From Symbiodinium microadriaticum (Eukaryota > Sar > Dinophyceae > Suessiales > Symbiodiniaceae), in contig LSRX01001165.1 of NCBI GenBank assembly GCA_001939145.1, positions 108,969 to 172,968 of the forward strand: a stretch of 64,000 nt of DNA, read 5' to 3'. Positions 21,982 through 31,832 of the stretch are shown piece by piece. Numbering within the stretch: position 1 is the first letter of the stretch; each line of letters opens with the position of its first letter. The translations under genes and the position numbers were made by a program. The notes under the pieces are model-generated. The model had not been told where the DNA came from and searched no databases. It worked only from the letters and a program-made list of their open reading frames with translations.

Positions 21982-24900
21982 TTGGACCACTCCTCCTTTG
22001 AGTTGTTTCCAGAGTGGTCCAAAGGGTCTTTTGTGCCTGGCACGCCCCCTTTGAAATTTTTTATGGGCTGTGCCGGCACCGATCCCCAAGCTGGCTGCCG
22101 AAATAATTCGGCAACGATTTCCGCAACAACCACACCGCCCTTAGCGGATAAAGATAGTTGGGATTTAGTTTGCCAAACCAACCGGAACACCTTAATGCAC
22201 TCCCTTAACGGCAACACCGTCCTGAAACTCACCCCAAACAACCAGGACCTTATCGGTACTGTAGTGCTTTCCTTAGCTACCCTCATACCTCCCCCCAAGC
22301 AGTCTCAACCCAACCTTTGTATTGACAAATTTACACTCCTCAAGCATAGACCTCGCAAAGACCTAGAGCCTTTCCCAACCCCACCACAGACCACACCGCT
22401 GCCTTTTACACAACCCAGAACCTCAGTCTCCAAGAGATCAGGTCGCAGAGTTCGTTTTAAAGATCCCCAAGGGAATTTTGTTTCATACCGGTCTAGGAAA
22501 GCGCGGGCCCCTGGACCACACCTTAATTCAGGAATTAAGAATTCAAACCTGGTTTCGTCGCGAACACCGCCTCCACGAGGCGTGCCGGGCGCCCTTTGGG
22601 CGAACGAAGAGTGTACCCCAACACAAGGCGGAGCAAATGTGGTAGCCCGGGGCACCGGTCGTAAAGCCCGTCGCAGGGCTTACCGACAATGGCGTAGGCA
22701 CCACAACCAAGGGTTGGATCGGGGGGCGGACTCCCCCGGACCACTCCGCCTTGAGTCCACAAAAGCCACTCCGAAAAGATCGAAGTGGTTCCAGCAAACG
22801 TTGCATTGGCAAGAAGGGGCAACCAGAAGAAAGAAGCCAACAAAGGCAGAGCCAAAGACCACACCGCCTCTAAGCTACAACAGTAAACTTAGGGTAGGAG
22901 CTCTGAATGTTCAAGGATTGGCAGACACCCTCAAAGTGAAATCCCTAGTACAGCTTATGCAGGAGCACAACCTAGGGGTTATCATGCTGAGCGAGACCCG
23001 AAGCACTTCCTACTACTCATATCTATCTGAACAGCACCTGGTGGTCCTCTCCGGTAACACTAGGGATAAATATGCAGGGGTAGGAGCCATAGTCCACCCA
23101 AAGCTGCGACCACACCTCGCAGACATTGTTCAGGTCAACTCAAGAATTATTCACCTCACCTTCAATAAGAAAGGGGGGAAGGTACATGTTGTAGGATGTT
23201 ATGCCCCACATTCGGGCCACGACCTCGAAGCAGTAAGGCAGCCATTCTGGGACACCCTAGAGGAATACCTAGAGAAGATCCCACAGCCAGAACCAATTTA
23301 CGTCACAGGGGACTTCAATGTGCGTTTCCAAGCCCAACACCCTAAGGACCAAGGGGTAACAGGACCATACACCTACGGTAAAGGCCGGAAACACATTGAC
23401 CACACCGCCTCCTCAAACCGCTCGCTGTGTGTACGAACCCTGCAGCTGTCGAACATGGTAGAGGTTGCCTCGTACCGTACCCCAAACCCAGTTCACCATA
23501 TTACATTTAAGGATAAAGCAGCACCTCCCACGGATTGGAGCCAGTTCGTTCTCGACCCCCTTATCATGCAACAATTCTACCAACACCTCACCCATACCGC
23601 TACAGAGGACCCTCTTAGGATAGCTGCCCTTGTTAGATCCTTCCTGCCGTTACCCGAACCCCTGCCACCAACCCAGAAAACCCCAGTACCAGACCCCATC
23701 AGATTTCAGAGACTCGACCACACCTTCACTAGAGCACAATGGCTTCCCTCAGTAAACTCATGCAGGTCTAAGCTCCACACGGGTTTCCCCACGGACCACT
23801 ACCTCCTGGTTACTGAGGTACAGATTAAGCTAGCACAAAGAAGCAAACCCAACACCCCTAAACCCAAGCTTAATCTGAGCAACCCCACAGAAACACAGAA
23901 ACATGATTTCAATCAAGCCTTGCGGGACATCCTGGACCACACCGCTCAAACCCCGGAACAACACTCACAACCCCTTATAACCTTTTACACGGACGGTTCG
24001 GGAAGTAAAGGCAGATGCTCGGCCACTACCCCGGCCGGATGGGGTTGGTGTACCCAACAGGGAGAGGATTGGGTGGAAGCGAGTGGACCAGTAATAACCT
24101 CACCAGACCACACCGCATATATAGGGGCCACGGTAGGATCCAATAATACGGGGGAACTTACGGCCATCGCCGAGGCACTCCTTTTCGCCATCGAACATGA
24201 ATACACGCACGTAACCATCCACACGGATAGTCTATGGGCGCGTAACGTCATCTCTGGGCTATGGAAGGCCAAGACCAACAAAACACTGGTCCACACCGCC
24301 AAGAGGCTCGTCAAACGAATGGGGTTACAGGTCCAAATCCACTGGATCAAGGGCCACGCGGGACACGAGGGAAACGAAAAAGCGGACCGGCTAGCGGAAC
24401 AGGGAAAACTCACGGCGCAAGCATGCGGAGGCCGCCAAATGATGTTGCCTCCAGAGACCACACCGCCAGCGCGTACCGCACTGCAACACAACCTCGCTAC
24501 CGCAATGGAGGCAGCCGCTAAACAGGTGTTTTCCCCATACGAACGCAGACCGCGCAAGCCTTGGATTTCGGACCACACCCTCACCCTTCTTGAGCAGGCC
24601 AAGAAAGCGGAAGCAGCGCAAACGGAGGATGCCAAATCAAAACGCAACGCAGCGAAACGGGCAGCCAGAAAGGATAGAATCAACTGGATTCACGCGCAGC
24701 TAGAGGCGGACCCCTCAGCAACCAAAGCCGCATGGACCACAGCCAGAGGACAGAAAAAGGGTTTCGTGGGCGCGCGCAAGCACCTGGTGGTGGACGGTAA
24801 GCCGCAACCATGGTCTAAAACACACGAGGCTTTTCGGGATCATCTCCAAAATAAACAGTGGGCCGCCCCCACCATCCCTGACCACACCGCGCAAAGACGG

Positions 24901-26538
24901 GAAAACAGAGGACCATTATCTGACACGCAATCTAATGAGCCACAGTTCACGATGGAAGACCTAGCCAGCGCCATTGGACAGCTCAAGAAAAATAAAGCGG
25001 CAGGACCAGACAAGGTACCCAACGAGCTCTGGCTCCTAATGGATGATGATAATCAGCGCCTTCTCCTAGAACTGTACAATCACTCCTGGACGCACGGGAC
25101 CATACCGCAGGATTGGGCGGACGCCATCGTAGTATCTATATACAAGGGCAAGGGGGATGACACCAACCCTGACAATTACCGACCAATCTCCTTATTGAAC
25201 ACTATCTATAAAATATACGCCGCCCTGTTACAACGCCGCCTAGCCGGGAAAATTGAACACAAACTTCGCAACACCCAATTTGGGTTCCGATCCGGCAAAG
25301 GCACGCGGCAACCCCTATTCATTCTTAGGAGGGCAATGGAATGGTCCCTTATGACCTCCACCCCGCTCCACATCCTGTCTTTGGACTGGCGTCAAGCATT
25401 TGATTCTTTGGACCACACCGCAATGCTACACGCACTGAAGCGTTTTGGTTTATCTGAACACATGCTAGCCTCTATCGCTGCGATCTACGAGTCCCCAACC
25501 TTTAGTACCCGAGGCTTTCAGGACCACACCGCTTCAGGTAAAGTTAAGGCCGGAATCAGACAGGGATGCCCGCTGAGCCCTTATCTTTTTGTTATCGTTC
25601 TCACTGTCATCTTTTCTGATATAGATAAGGATCTGGAAGAAAAAGGTACCCCAAGGAATACCTGGTCAACCCTGCACCCAGTTTATGACCTAGAATACGC
25701 AGATGATACCCTTCTTTTAGCTCGGACCATACCTCAACTCCAGTCATTTCTGAACTCAGTAGAAAAGATAGCGGCGGAATATGGTATGAAACTCAATGAT
25801 ACCAAAACAGAGCTCCTCACCAAGACCCCGAACGAAACCACGACTCTGAAATTCGCTAACGGCGCAGGGGTCCAGACCACACCGCAGCTTAAATATCTAG
25901 GGTCTATGCTAGCATGGGAACACCCCTTCCAAGCGGCCTTTTTACACAGGGCAGGTTTAGCTGAAACAGCATATAAGAAACTACGCCTTGTATGGAACTC
26001 AAGACTACCGGTAAAAACTAAGCTGCGCATGTTCCGTTCCACATTTGGAGCTATCCTTATGTATGGGCTGGATTCTCTGACACTTACCCCTAAGGATCTA
26101 AAAAGAATAGATGGCTTCTGGTTTAGGTTCCTCAGACGCATAGTAGGGATTAAGGCTTCCTTTTACTCAAGAATCACCAACGCAGAGGTATATACAAAAG
26201 CCAAGTCCCCAGAGAAACCCTCGACCACACTTCTTTACACACAGTACAAAACCACAGTACAAATCTTCAAGGAACCCCCTTCGGACCCAATGCACTCCGT
26301 TGTCTTCGCAAGCTCCTTTAAAGACCGCATCCTGTATCAAGGCAGGCGAAGAGGTATGCAATTCCCCTATTGGATTGAAGTTCAGACAAAACGCTTATTC
26401 CCCGACTGCTGGAACCACACCGCAACCCCCCTAACAGGACCCCATTGGAAGTATGTGCTAGTGCACCGGAAGTTGCGGAAATCGTCTTTTGAGCTGGCGC
26501 CAAAGCGCGCACACACAGAGCGCGCAGGGCCGCCCTAA
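21982..26538 (+). CDS. LINE ORF2 polyprotein: APE endonuclease, RNase H, reverse transcriptase
   Basis: The open frame begins right after the ORF1 stop; codon 21982 is TTG and the first ATG is at 22063, so the start is uncertain. Numbering from 21982: residues 1-300 are basic and unrecognised (RKARRRAYRQWRRHH near 230). The endonuclease spans about 302-610, with ALNVQGL, LSETR, YAPHSGHD, GDFNVR and TDHYLLVTEV matching the Asn, Glu, Asp-Asn and Ser/Thr-Asp-His motifs of APE-like nucleases. RNase H spans about 665-805 with the full D-E-D-D set: YTDGSG, NTGELTAI, HTDSLWA and NEKADRLAEQ. The reverse transcriptase spans about 990-1350: KAAGPDKVPNELW, NYRPISLLN, SLDWRQAFDSLDH, GIRQGCPLSPYLF and EYADDTLLL (residues 1238-1246). 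The rest is a thumb/C-terminal region without a CCHC. RNase H before RT is unusual, since I/R1-type elements carry it after. All key residues are intact. Confidence 0.95.
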   Translation: MDHSSFELFPEWSKGSFVPGTPPLKFFMGCAGTDPQAGCRNNSATISATTTPPLADKDSWDLVCQTNRNTLMHSLNGNTVLKLTPNNQDLIGTVVLSLATLIPPPKQSQPNLCIDKFTLLKHRPRKDLEPFPTPPQTTPLPFTQPRTSVSKRSGRRVRFKDPQGNFVSYRSRKARAPGPHLNSGIKNSNLVSSRTPPPRGVPGALWANEECTPTQGGANVVARGTGRKARRRAYRQWRRHHNQGLDRGADSPGPLRLESTKATPKRSKWFQQTLHWQEGATRRKKPTKAEPKTTPPLSYNSKLRVGALNVQGLADTLKVKSLVQLMQEHNLGVIMLSETRSTSYYSYLSEQHLVVLSGNTRDKYAGVGAIVHPKLRPHLADIVQVNSRIIHLTFNKKGGKVHVVGCYAPHSGHDLEAVRQPFWDTLEEYLEKIPQPEPIYVTGDFNVRFQAQHPKDQGVTGPYTYGKGRKHIDHTASSNRSLCVRTLQLSNMVEVASYRTPNPVHHITFKDKAAPPTDWSQFVLDPLIMQQFYQHLTHTATEDPLRIAALVRSFLPLPEPLPPTQKTPVPDPIRFQRLDHTFTRAQWLPSVNSCRSKLHTGFPTDHYLLVTEVQIKLAQRSKPNTPKPKLNLSNPTETQKHDFNQALRDILDHTAQTPEQHSQPLITFYTDGSGSKGRCSATTPAGWGWCTQQGEDWVEASGPVITSPDHTAYIGATVGSNNTGELTAIAEALLFAIEHEYTHVTIHTDSLWARNVISGLWKAKTNKTLVHTAKRLVKRMGLQVQIHWIKGHAGHEGNEKADRLAEQGKLTAQACGGRQMMLPPETTPPARTALQHNLATAMEAAAKQVFSPYERRPRKPWISDHTLTLLEQAKKAEAAQTEDAKSKRNAAKRAARKDRINWIHAQLEADPSATKAAWTTARGQKKGFVGARKHLVVDGKPQPWSKTHEAFRDHLQNKQWAAPTIPDHTAQRRENRGPLSDTQSNEPQFTMEDLASAIGQLKKNKAAGPDKVPNELWLLMDDDNQRLLLELYNHSWTHGTIPQDWADAIVVSIYKGKGDDTNPDNYRPISLLNTIYKIYAALLQRRLAGKIEHKLRNTQFGFRSGKGTRQPLFILRRAMEWSLMTSTPLHILSLDWRQAFDSLDHTAMLHALKRFGLSEHMLASIAAIYESPTFSTRGFQDHTASGKVKAGIRQGCPLSPYLFVIVLTVIFSDIDKDLEEKGTPRNTWSTLHPVYDLEYADDTLLLARTIPQLQSFLNSVEKIAAEYGMKLNDTKTELLTKTPNETTTLKFANGAGVQTTPQLKYLGSMLAWEHPFQAAFLHRAGLAETAYKKLRLVWNSRLPVKTKLRMFRSTFGAILMYGLDSLTLTPKDLKRIDGFWFRFLRRIVGIKASFYSRITNAEVYTKAKSPEKPSTTLLYTQYKTTVQIFKEPPSDPMHSVVFASSFKDRILYQGRRRGMQFPYWIEVQTKRLFPDCWNHTATPLTGPHWKYVLVHRKLRKSSFELAPKRAHTERAGPP

Positions 26539-26545
26539 AAAAAAA
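26537..26545 (+). other. LINE 3' A-run overlapping the stop codon
   Basis: CCCTAAAAAAAAACCCC: the TAA stop of ORF2 runs directly into nine A residues, so the stop may be supplied by the tail itself. Confidence 0.7.
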
Positions 26546-26555
26546 CCCCTGAACC
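26543..26555. repeat. Right copy of probable LINE target-site duplication
   Basis: AAACCCCTGAACC, identical to 20231-20243. Confidence 0.6.
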
Positions 26556-26850
26556 CCTAGGTTTAGAATGTAGGCTTTAGGATGTAGGGTTTAGGCCTTA
26601 GGATGCTTCGAGGGCTGTTAGGGTTAGTGGCGGCTTCTGGGCTTGGTTTTTTTTTGGGCTTTCAGTATCTTTGGAGGGCTGTTAGGGTTTCGGGCTTAGG
26701 TTTTTGGTGCCTAGGACTTTCTCAGGGGCTGTTCCAAGCTCTGGATGGTTGTGGGTTCCAAGTATGGTAACTAGTTCCGAATTCGGGGTGCTGAGCGGGG
26801 TTCTGAATCCAGATTCTTCTCGACCTCGGTATGTTAGTCCTCCGAAATGA

Positions 26851-27419
26851 TTGCATTCTGGTGACTCGCATGAACTCTCATGCAGGGCCGTATTTCGTGA
26901 TTTCCTGGAGCAGGTTCAGGACTTGAGATACTTGCACGCACAAACTTTTGGGCATGGCAGACGGACTAGAAACCAACAAGGGCTTTCAAGAAACTTTGGG
27001 TTTGGGATTTCCGAGCATGATATGGACTGTGGAGGCCCCGATCTCACATGACAGACTGTACTCTTCCCGTGCCTCTTCTCCAGGCGTATGGACCTGACAT
27101 TGGACAGGGTGTTTGTTGAGGCGTACAGCTTCCCACCCGCATCCGCTTACTCATCAGGTGCCTTCGTTGCCTGAGCGGCTAGGACTATGGCTTCTGGGAT
27201 GCTGGATGTTGATAACTTCACTCGACTATTCTTCTGCCGGCGGCGACTTTCCTCGCTTCTCCCGGCCTCTAACTGTGTTCAACCGACCATAATGAACCGA
27301 CCATAATGCCCGTGTGCGGTTTCTGGTCTGCACGTGGACGCAGACACGAGAAGGAAGAGACTTCAATTCGGAAGTTGTCGTGGTGGTGGTGGTCGTGGTG
27401 GTGGTGGTAGCAGTCGTCG

Positions 27420-27450
<31 letters not shown>

Positions 27451-27505
27451 AGTAGTAGTAGTAGTAGTAGTAGTAGCAGCAGCAGCAGTGGTGGTAGTAG
27501 TAGTG

Positions 27506-27536
<31 letters not shown>

Positions 27537-27904
27537 CAGCAGCAGCAGCAGCAGCGTTTGCAATGGTGGTGATAGTAGTGCTATAAGAGGAGTTAGAGGA
27601 GGAGGAAGGGCAGTGCTAGGTCATCAGCCGATGATGATAGTCAAAGGCCCGACGAAGACGCGAATTCCCAAGTTTTCATTGCCCTTCGCCCCACTCTGGA
27701 GCCAAACCAAAAAGGCGCATCCATGCCAGGGCGCCGGGTCCCCCTTTGGCCAAGGCCAGGGGCGGCGAAGTCCCGAGAGTTGCCGTAGCTCCCCAAGCCT
27801 CGGGCCAGCAAGCCTTTTTCATCGACGACGCCGGCTTTGACAAAGATGATCCTGCTGCCGCCGATCAGGATGATGATGGTGAAGTGGAGCTGAAGATGAT
27901 GTGA
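26851..27904 (+). CDS. Plus-strand multi-exon gene, 3' part, acidic C-terminus
   Basis: Exon 27084-27157 lies between CTCTTCTCCAG and TCAG|GTGCC and reads RMDLTLDRVFVEAYSFPPAS. An upstream exon may start near 26887 after CTCATGCAG (AVFRDFLEQVQDLRYLHAQ). The terminal exon is open from at least 27757 and reads GEVPRVAVAPQASGQQAF, then FFIDDAGFDKDDPAAADQ and an acidic tail ending VELKMM before TGA at 27902-27904. A microsatellite lies between the exons. Spliced phase was not proved. An alternative frame at 27650-27700 (RPDEDANSQVFIALRPTLE) may be another exon. The product is not recognised. Confidence 0.45.
27378..27560. repeat. (GTG/GTC/GTA/GCA)n microsatellite
   Basis: In-phase trinucleotides grading from GTG through GTC and GTA to GCA; the poly-Val and poly-Ser frames are artefacts. 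It sits in a presumed intron of the plus-strand gene. Confidence 0.95.
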
Positions 27905-27955
27905 AAATGATGAAGATGAAGATGATGATGATGGTCAGGATAGTGATGAAGAGAG
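27905..27955. repeat. (GATGAA)-type repeat
   Basis: ATGATGAAGATGAAGATGATG run just after the TGA at 27904. Confidence 0.7.
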
Positions 27956-28504
27956 GTAGGGGGATCATTCACGGTGACGAATGGCGACGACGTTGGCGGT
28001 CAGTTTCAGTGGGGGTAGGTGGAAGAGTAGAAGCGGACGAGAAGGACAGATGCTTGTCAACCGACAGGAACACGTCTCTTCTGCTTGGGTCCAAGTCTAG
28101 GTTGTATGGTTTCCATCAGATAAATTGACAATCTATGCCAACTGCTGGAGCATGCGAGGAGAATTACAACACAGCTAACAACCTGGACAGGTTCGAGGCG
28201 GAGCAGCAAGCCTGCAATATACTGCAGACCCCTGATTAACAATCACCGCTCCCTGAGGGCAAGGGTTGTAGTAGGAATCCCAACATCCCCATGTTAGCGC
28301 TGAAACCAACAGATTTTGGGAGGATCTTGTGCGAGTATGCTTGGGAACTCCTCGTCAAGACTGTTCGAATATGCGAGGCTCTTCTCTCCAGAGACATGAA
28401 AGTTTACCGAGAAGCGCGTCAAGCACCAAATCCTAATACGGTCTGTATCAAATACTTCCAGTTGGCCTCGTACTCTAGTATCCTGCAAGGAAACCCACGG
28501 GAAT

Positions 28505-28695
28505 ACTAAACCCCACACCCCAAACCCTTAATCCTAAACCCCGAAGCCCAAGTTTTAGAATACTAAACCCCGCACCCCTAATCCTCAATCCTAAACCCTG
28601 AACCCCTCAACCCCAAACCCTACTCAACCCTACTACACCCTAAACCCCAAACCCTACTAAACCCTACTAAACCCCAAAAACCCTACTAAACCCTA
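28505..28695. repeat. Degenerate telomere-like CCCTAAA block
   Basis: CCCTAAAC, CCCCAAAC and CCCTACTAAA variants. Confidence 0.75.
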
Positions 28696-29409
28696 ATCTA
28701 GAGTTCTAGAGCTTTTCTGCTTCAGAGGAGCAAGGCCCGATCAGCCTCTTGCAACTCTCCCAGCGCCGCTGAAAGCAGCGCCAGCCAAGCAACGCCCGGC
28801 ATTTTCGAGGTTTCTTCTAGGGTGGCGTGTAGGGTTTTTTACAGGAATTCCTGAGATATTTATGGTGGTTTAGAAGGGGTTCATAAGGGGGATCACTGAA
28901 CAGAGCCAGCTTAGGGCCTGGGGTTAAGTGGCTACGTGCTCAGTGAGGCCTAGGAGGCGGGTTTGTTGCGGAATTTCTCCTGAGCTTGGCAGGATCCTCG
29001 ATACGCACCTGATGTCTGGCGCTAAGTTTCACGGCTAGGACGGAAGGCTGACAGTTAGGGTACCTGGTACAGGACTTCGGGGTGTTATTCTGCTATTTCT
29101 CTCTAAACCCTAAAACCTCTAAAAGCTTTAAACCCGAATAGACCTAAACCCCAAAGCTCCTACACGGTGAAAGCCTTGAAGTGTAGCCTGTCAGCTGCCA
29201 AGCGAGAGATGGCTGAGGATCTATAGGTTCCATATGGAGCTTTCAAATTTCAAGTTCTTTGGCATCTGAGTCGTTGGCACCAGTGTAATCTCCTTGCATA
29301 TGTATCTTTCTTGGGAATCCTTCTTATTGCAGGGGAAGGCCTTCTGAGAGGGAGCTAGGTGTGTGCATACACGCATACACATAAATAAATAAATAAATCG
29401 CTCTCTCGT

Positions 29410-29556
<147 letters not shown>

Positions 29557-30122
29557 TACATCATGTCCATGTGTGTACAAATAAATGACAGTTTCACACT
29601 GCTGGTCAGTGTTAGGTACCTCGGGACTGATTCGCTGTCTAGCTGGAATTCGGGTTGACGATGCTTGGCCACAAGGTGGTGGATTGTCGGGAAGAACACG
29701 CTTCAGGCTGAGGGTATCATGTTCTTGCGCTGTAACCTGCAACCCTGATTATGTTGCATTTGCCGAGCTGGTGGGAGATATTCCTACCCACACGAAAAGC
29801 CCACAAAAACTGCAGGTCAAACAGGTGTGTGTTTCGATGTGAACTAGCTTCGAGATTCCCCAAAAACTCACGTTCCCGTACATAGCGGACTGAACAAGTA
29901 GAACAATGTCTCGGATTCTCGGGGTACAGTATAGTAAAGTATAGCTATAAGGGAATATTGTTGCTAGTAATTCCGGCCCCCTTTTTGGATCCCAGACAGA
30001 AAGGCCCGACCTCCAACCTACGGACGACTTAAACCTGAACCCTCGACCCCACAACTCGAAGGTTTAGGGCTGTAGGGTCTGCGCCCGACCATCCCGCCCA
30101 TTCCCCCGGAAAGATCTCGCAG

Positions 30123-30199
30123 ATCCAACCTCAAGTTCTTCGATGCTGGGGTTAAAGCCTTCTCAAACCTCGGGACACGGCGGCGTCTCAATGCGGAAG
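30123..30199 (+). CDS. Candidate exon, unknown protein
   Basis: After GATCTCGCAG the plus strand reads SNLKFFDAGVKAFSNLGTRR then RLNAE with high GC3. The minus strand is also open here (ALRRRRVPRFEKALTPASK), so strand is probable, not certain. Confidence 0.4.
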
Positions 30200-31254
30200 T
30201 GGGGGTGGGGGTTTCGGTTGGAGTCTTCATGTAAAAGACTTCGTGCGAAGGGCTCTCAAGGATTTCGGATGTGGGGGTCTGGAGCTTAGGGAGAATGGTG
30301 TTTGTTTACATTGCATTTCATGTTGTAGGGATTTGTGGTGTTAGGGCTTTGGAACGACGGTGCCTCTCAAACTCCACACTTTCACGACCTACACTCTGCA
30401 ACAGGCAACCTACATTGCAAGGTTGCTGTCCGTTCGGCATTGAAAAGGGCAAGGCGTACGGTAGTGATGACGGTAAGAATGGAAGTAACAGCAGTGCAAG
30501 CAAAGCAATCGCCAAATAAGAACTAGTTCAGCAACCACTAACTGACTACCTGAACCCTAGAAGCGTCGCCCTGTCCTCACTTCAATAGTCAATGCAGCCA
30601 TGAAAGTGTGAGGCCTTCTTAACACGTCCATGGAAAGCCCACAGCACCCGATGAGGAAAACACGGACCTTACCATAAACCGTAAATTGACAGATATGGAG
30701 AGCTTGCAGGGACAGAAGCCCAGCTGACAGAACCCGAAGCATGAATCCGCAAGAACTTGCTGCAAGAAACATGCAAGACATAGCAGAGGAGCCAAACAGT
30801 CCAAATCATGGAACGCTAACTCCTGAGCCCCTAAGCCGTTTGAGACAGGCTAAACCCTGCATGTTAGGCCATGGAGTGCTCAAAACCTGCCGAGCGAAGG
30901 AAGGAAGAGATGGTTTGGGAGTTGAGGGTTTAGGGTTTAGGGCCCCTAAACCCTGAACCCTAAACCTAAGACACCTCACACCGTGCTGAGGACTAACAGG
31001 TTTTGGAATCTCTGGCTCTAAACCCAAAATCCTTCCTGCAGTTTATCAAGAATGACATAGAGTGCCATAAAGACTACGAGCAGACCTACAACCAAAACCC
31101 TCATAAAACTCTCCGAGGCCCATGTCAGCGAAGCCCATCCCTCAACCCCCAACCGAAATCCCCTGAGCCCCAAACCCTACACCCTTTAGAGTACCTACAT
31201 AACCTACAAAACTTGTATCCAAAACCCTAAATTTTAAACCCTGAGAGCCCTGTA

Positions 31255-31600
31255 GAGTACCTAGACTTTCCCAACCCTAAACCCTAAGCCCCAAACCCCT
31301 AAGCCCAAAGCCCTAAACCCCTAAGCCCTGTAAACCCTAAGCCCTAAACCTAAGGAGGCCCTACGTAACCTACACAACTGGTATCCAAAACCCTAAATCC
31401 TAAACCCTTTAGAGTACCTATAGTTTCCCAGGCTCCCTTTAAAGGAACTGTAAACCCTAGGCCTTGAACCCTAAAACCTAAACCCAAAGCCCTAAACCCT
31501 AAACCCCTAAACACCTAAACCCCTAAACCCTAAGCCCTAAACCCTAAACCCCTAAACACCTAAACCCCTAACCCTAAGCCCTAAACCCTTTAAAGGGAGC
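31255..31600. repeat. Telomere-like CCCTAAA block
   Basis: Two runs of CCCTAAAC/CCCTAAGC units separated by TAGAGTACCTA-type spacers. Confidence 0.85.
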
Positions 31601-31683
31601 CATTTGGGGATCCGGCCAGGTGAGGCCCAGGACCTGCGAGGCCGTCGGCCGCTTTGTGACGTCCTTGTTGAGCCTCGGGTAGA

Positions 31684-31832
31684 GGTTTAGGGCTTAGGGG
31701 TTTAGGGGTTTAGGGGCTTAGGGCTTAGGGGTTTAGGGCAAAGGGGTTTAGGGGTTTAGGGGTTTAGGGTTTAGGGCTTAGGGTTTGAGGTTTAGGGGTT
31801 TAGGGGTTTAAGGGTTTAGGGCGTAGGGCTCA
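31684..31832. repeat. Telomere-like TTTAGGG block
   Basis: TTTAGGGG/TTTAGGGC units, opposite in orientation to the block at 31255-31600; a unique GC-rich patch of about 80 bp separates the two. Confidence 0.85.

Larger units (their letters stand above)
20244..26542 (+). mobile_element. Full-length non-LTR retrotransposon (LINE) with two ORFs
   Basis: A 6.3-kb element: 88-bp leader, ORF1 (20332-21948), ORF2 (21982-26538) and a nine-A run beginning inside the ORF2 stop codon (26537-26545, the last three shared with the target duplication). There is essentially no 3' UTR. Both ORFs are free of frameshifts and internal stops, so the copy may be young. It is inserted in telomere-like CCCTAAACCCCTGAACC DNA with a probable 13-bp target duplication. 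ORF2 has APE-type endonuclease, RNase H and RT in that order. The element is antisense to the exons on its left. Fourteen exact copies of GACCACACCGC are scattered through both ORFs. Confidence 0.9.

Noticed and set aside
21193..22298. Minus-strand frames of up to 298 codons over the LINE
   Set aside because: They are shadows of ORF1/ORF2; the plus strand holds intact catalytic motifs.
23985..24683. Minus-strand frame of 232 codons
   Set aside because: It lies opposite the RNase H domain and shows no independent motif.
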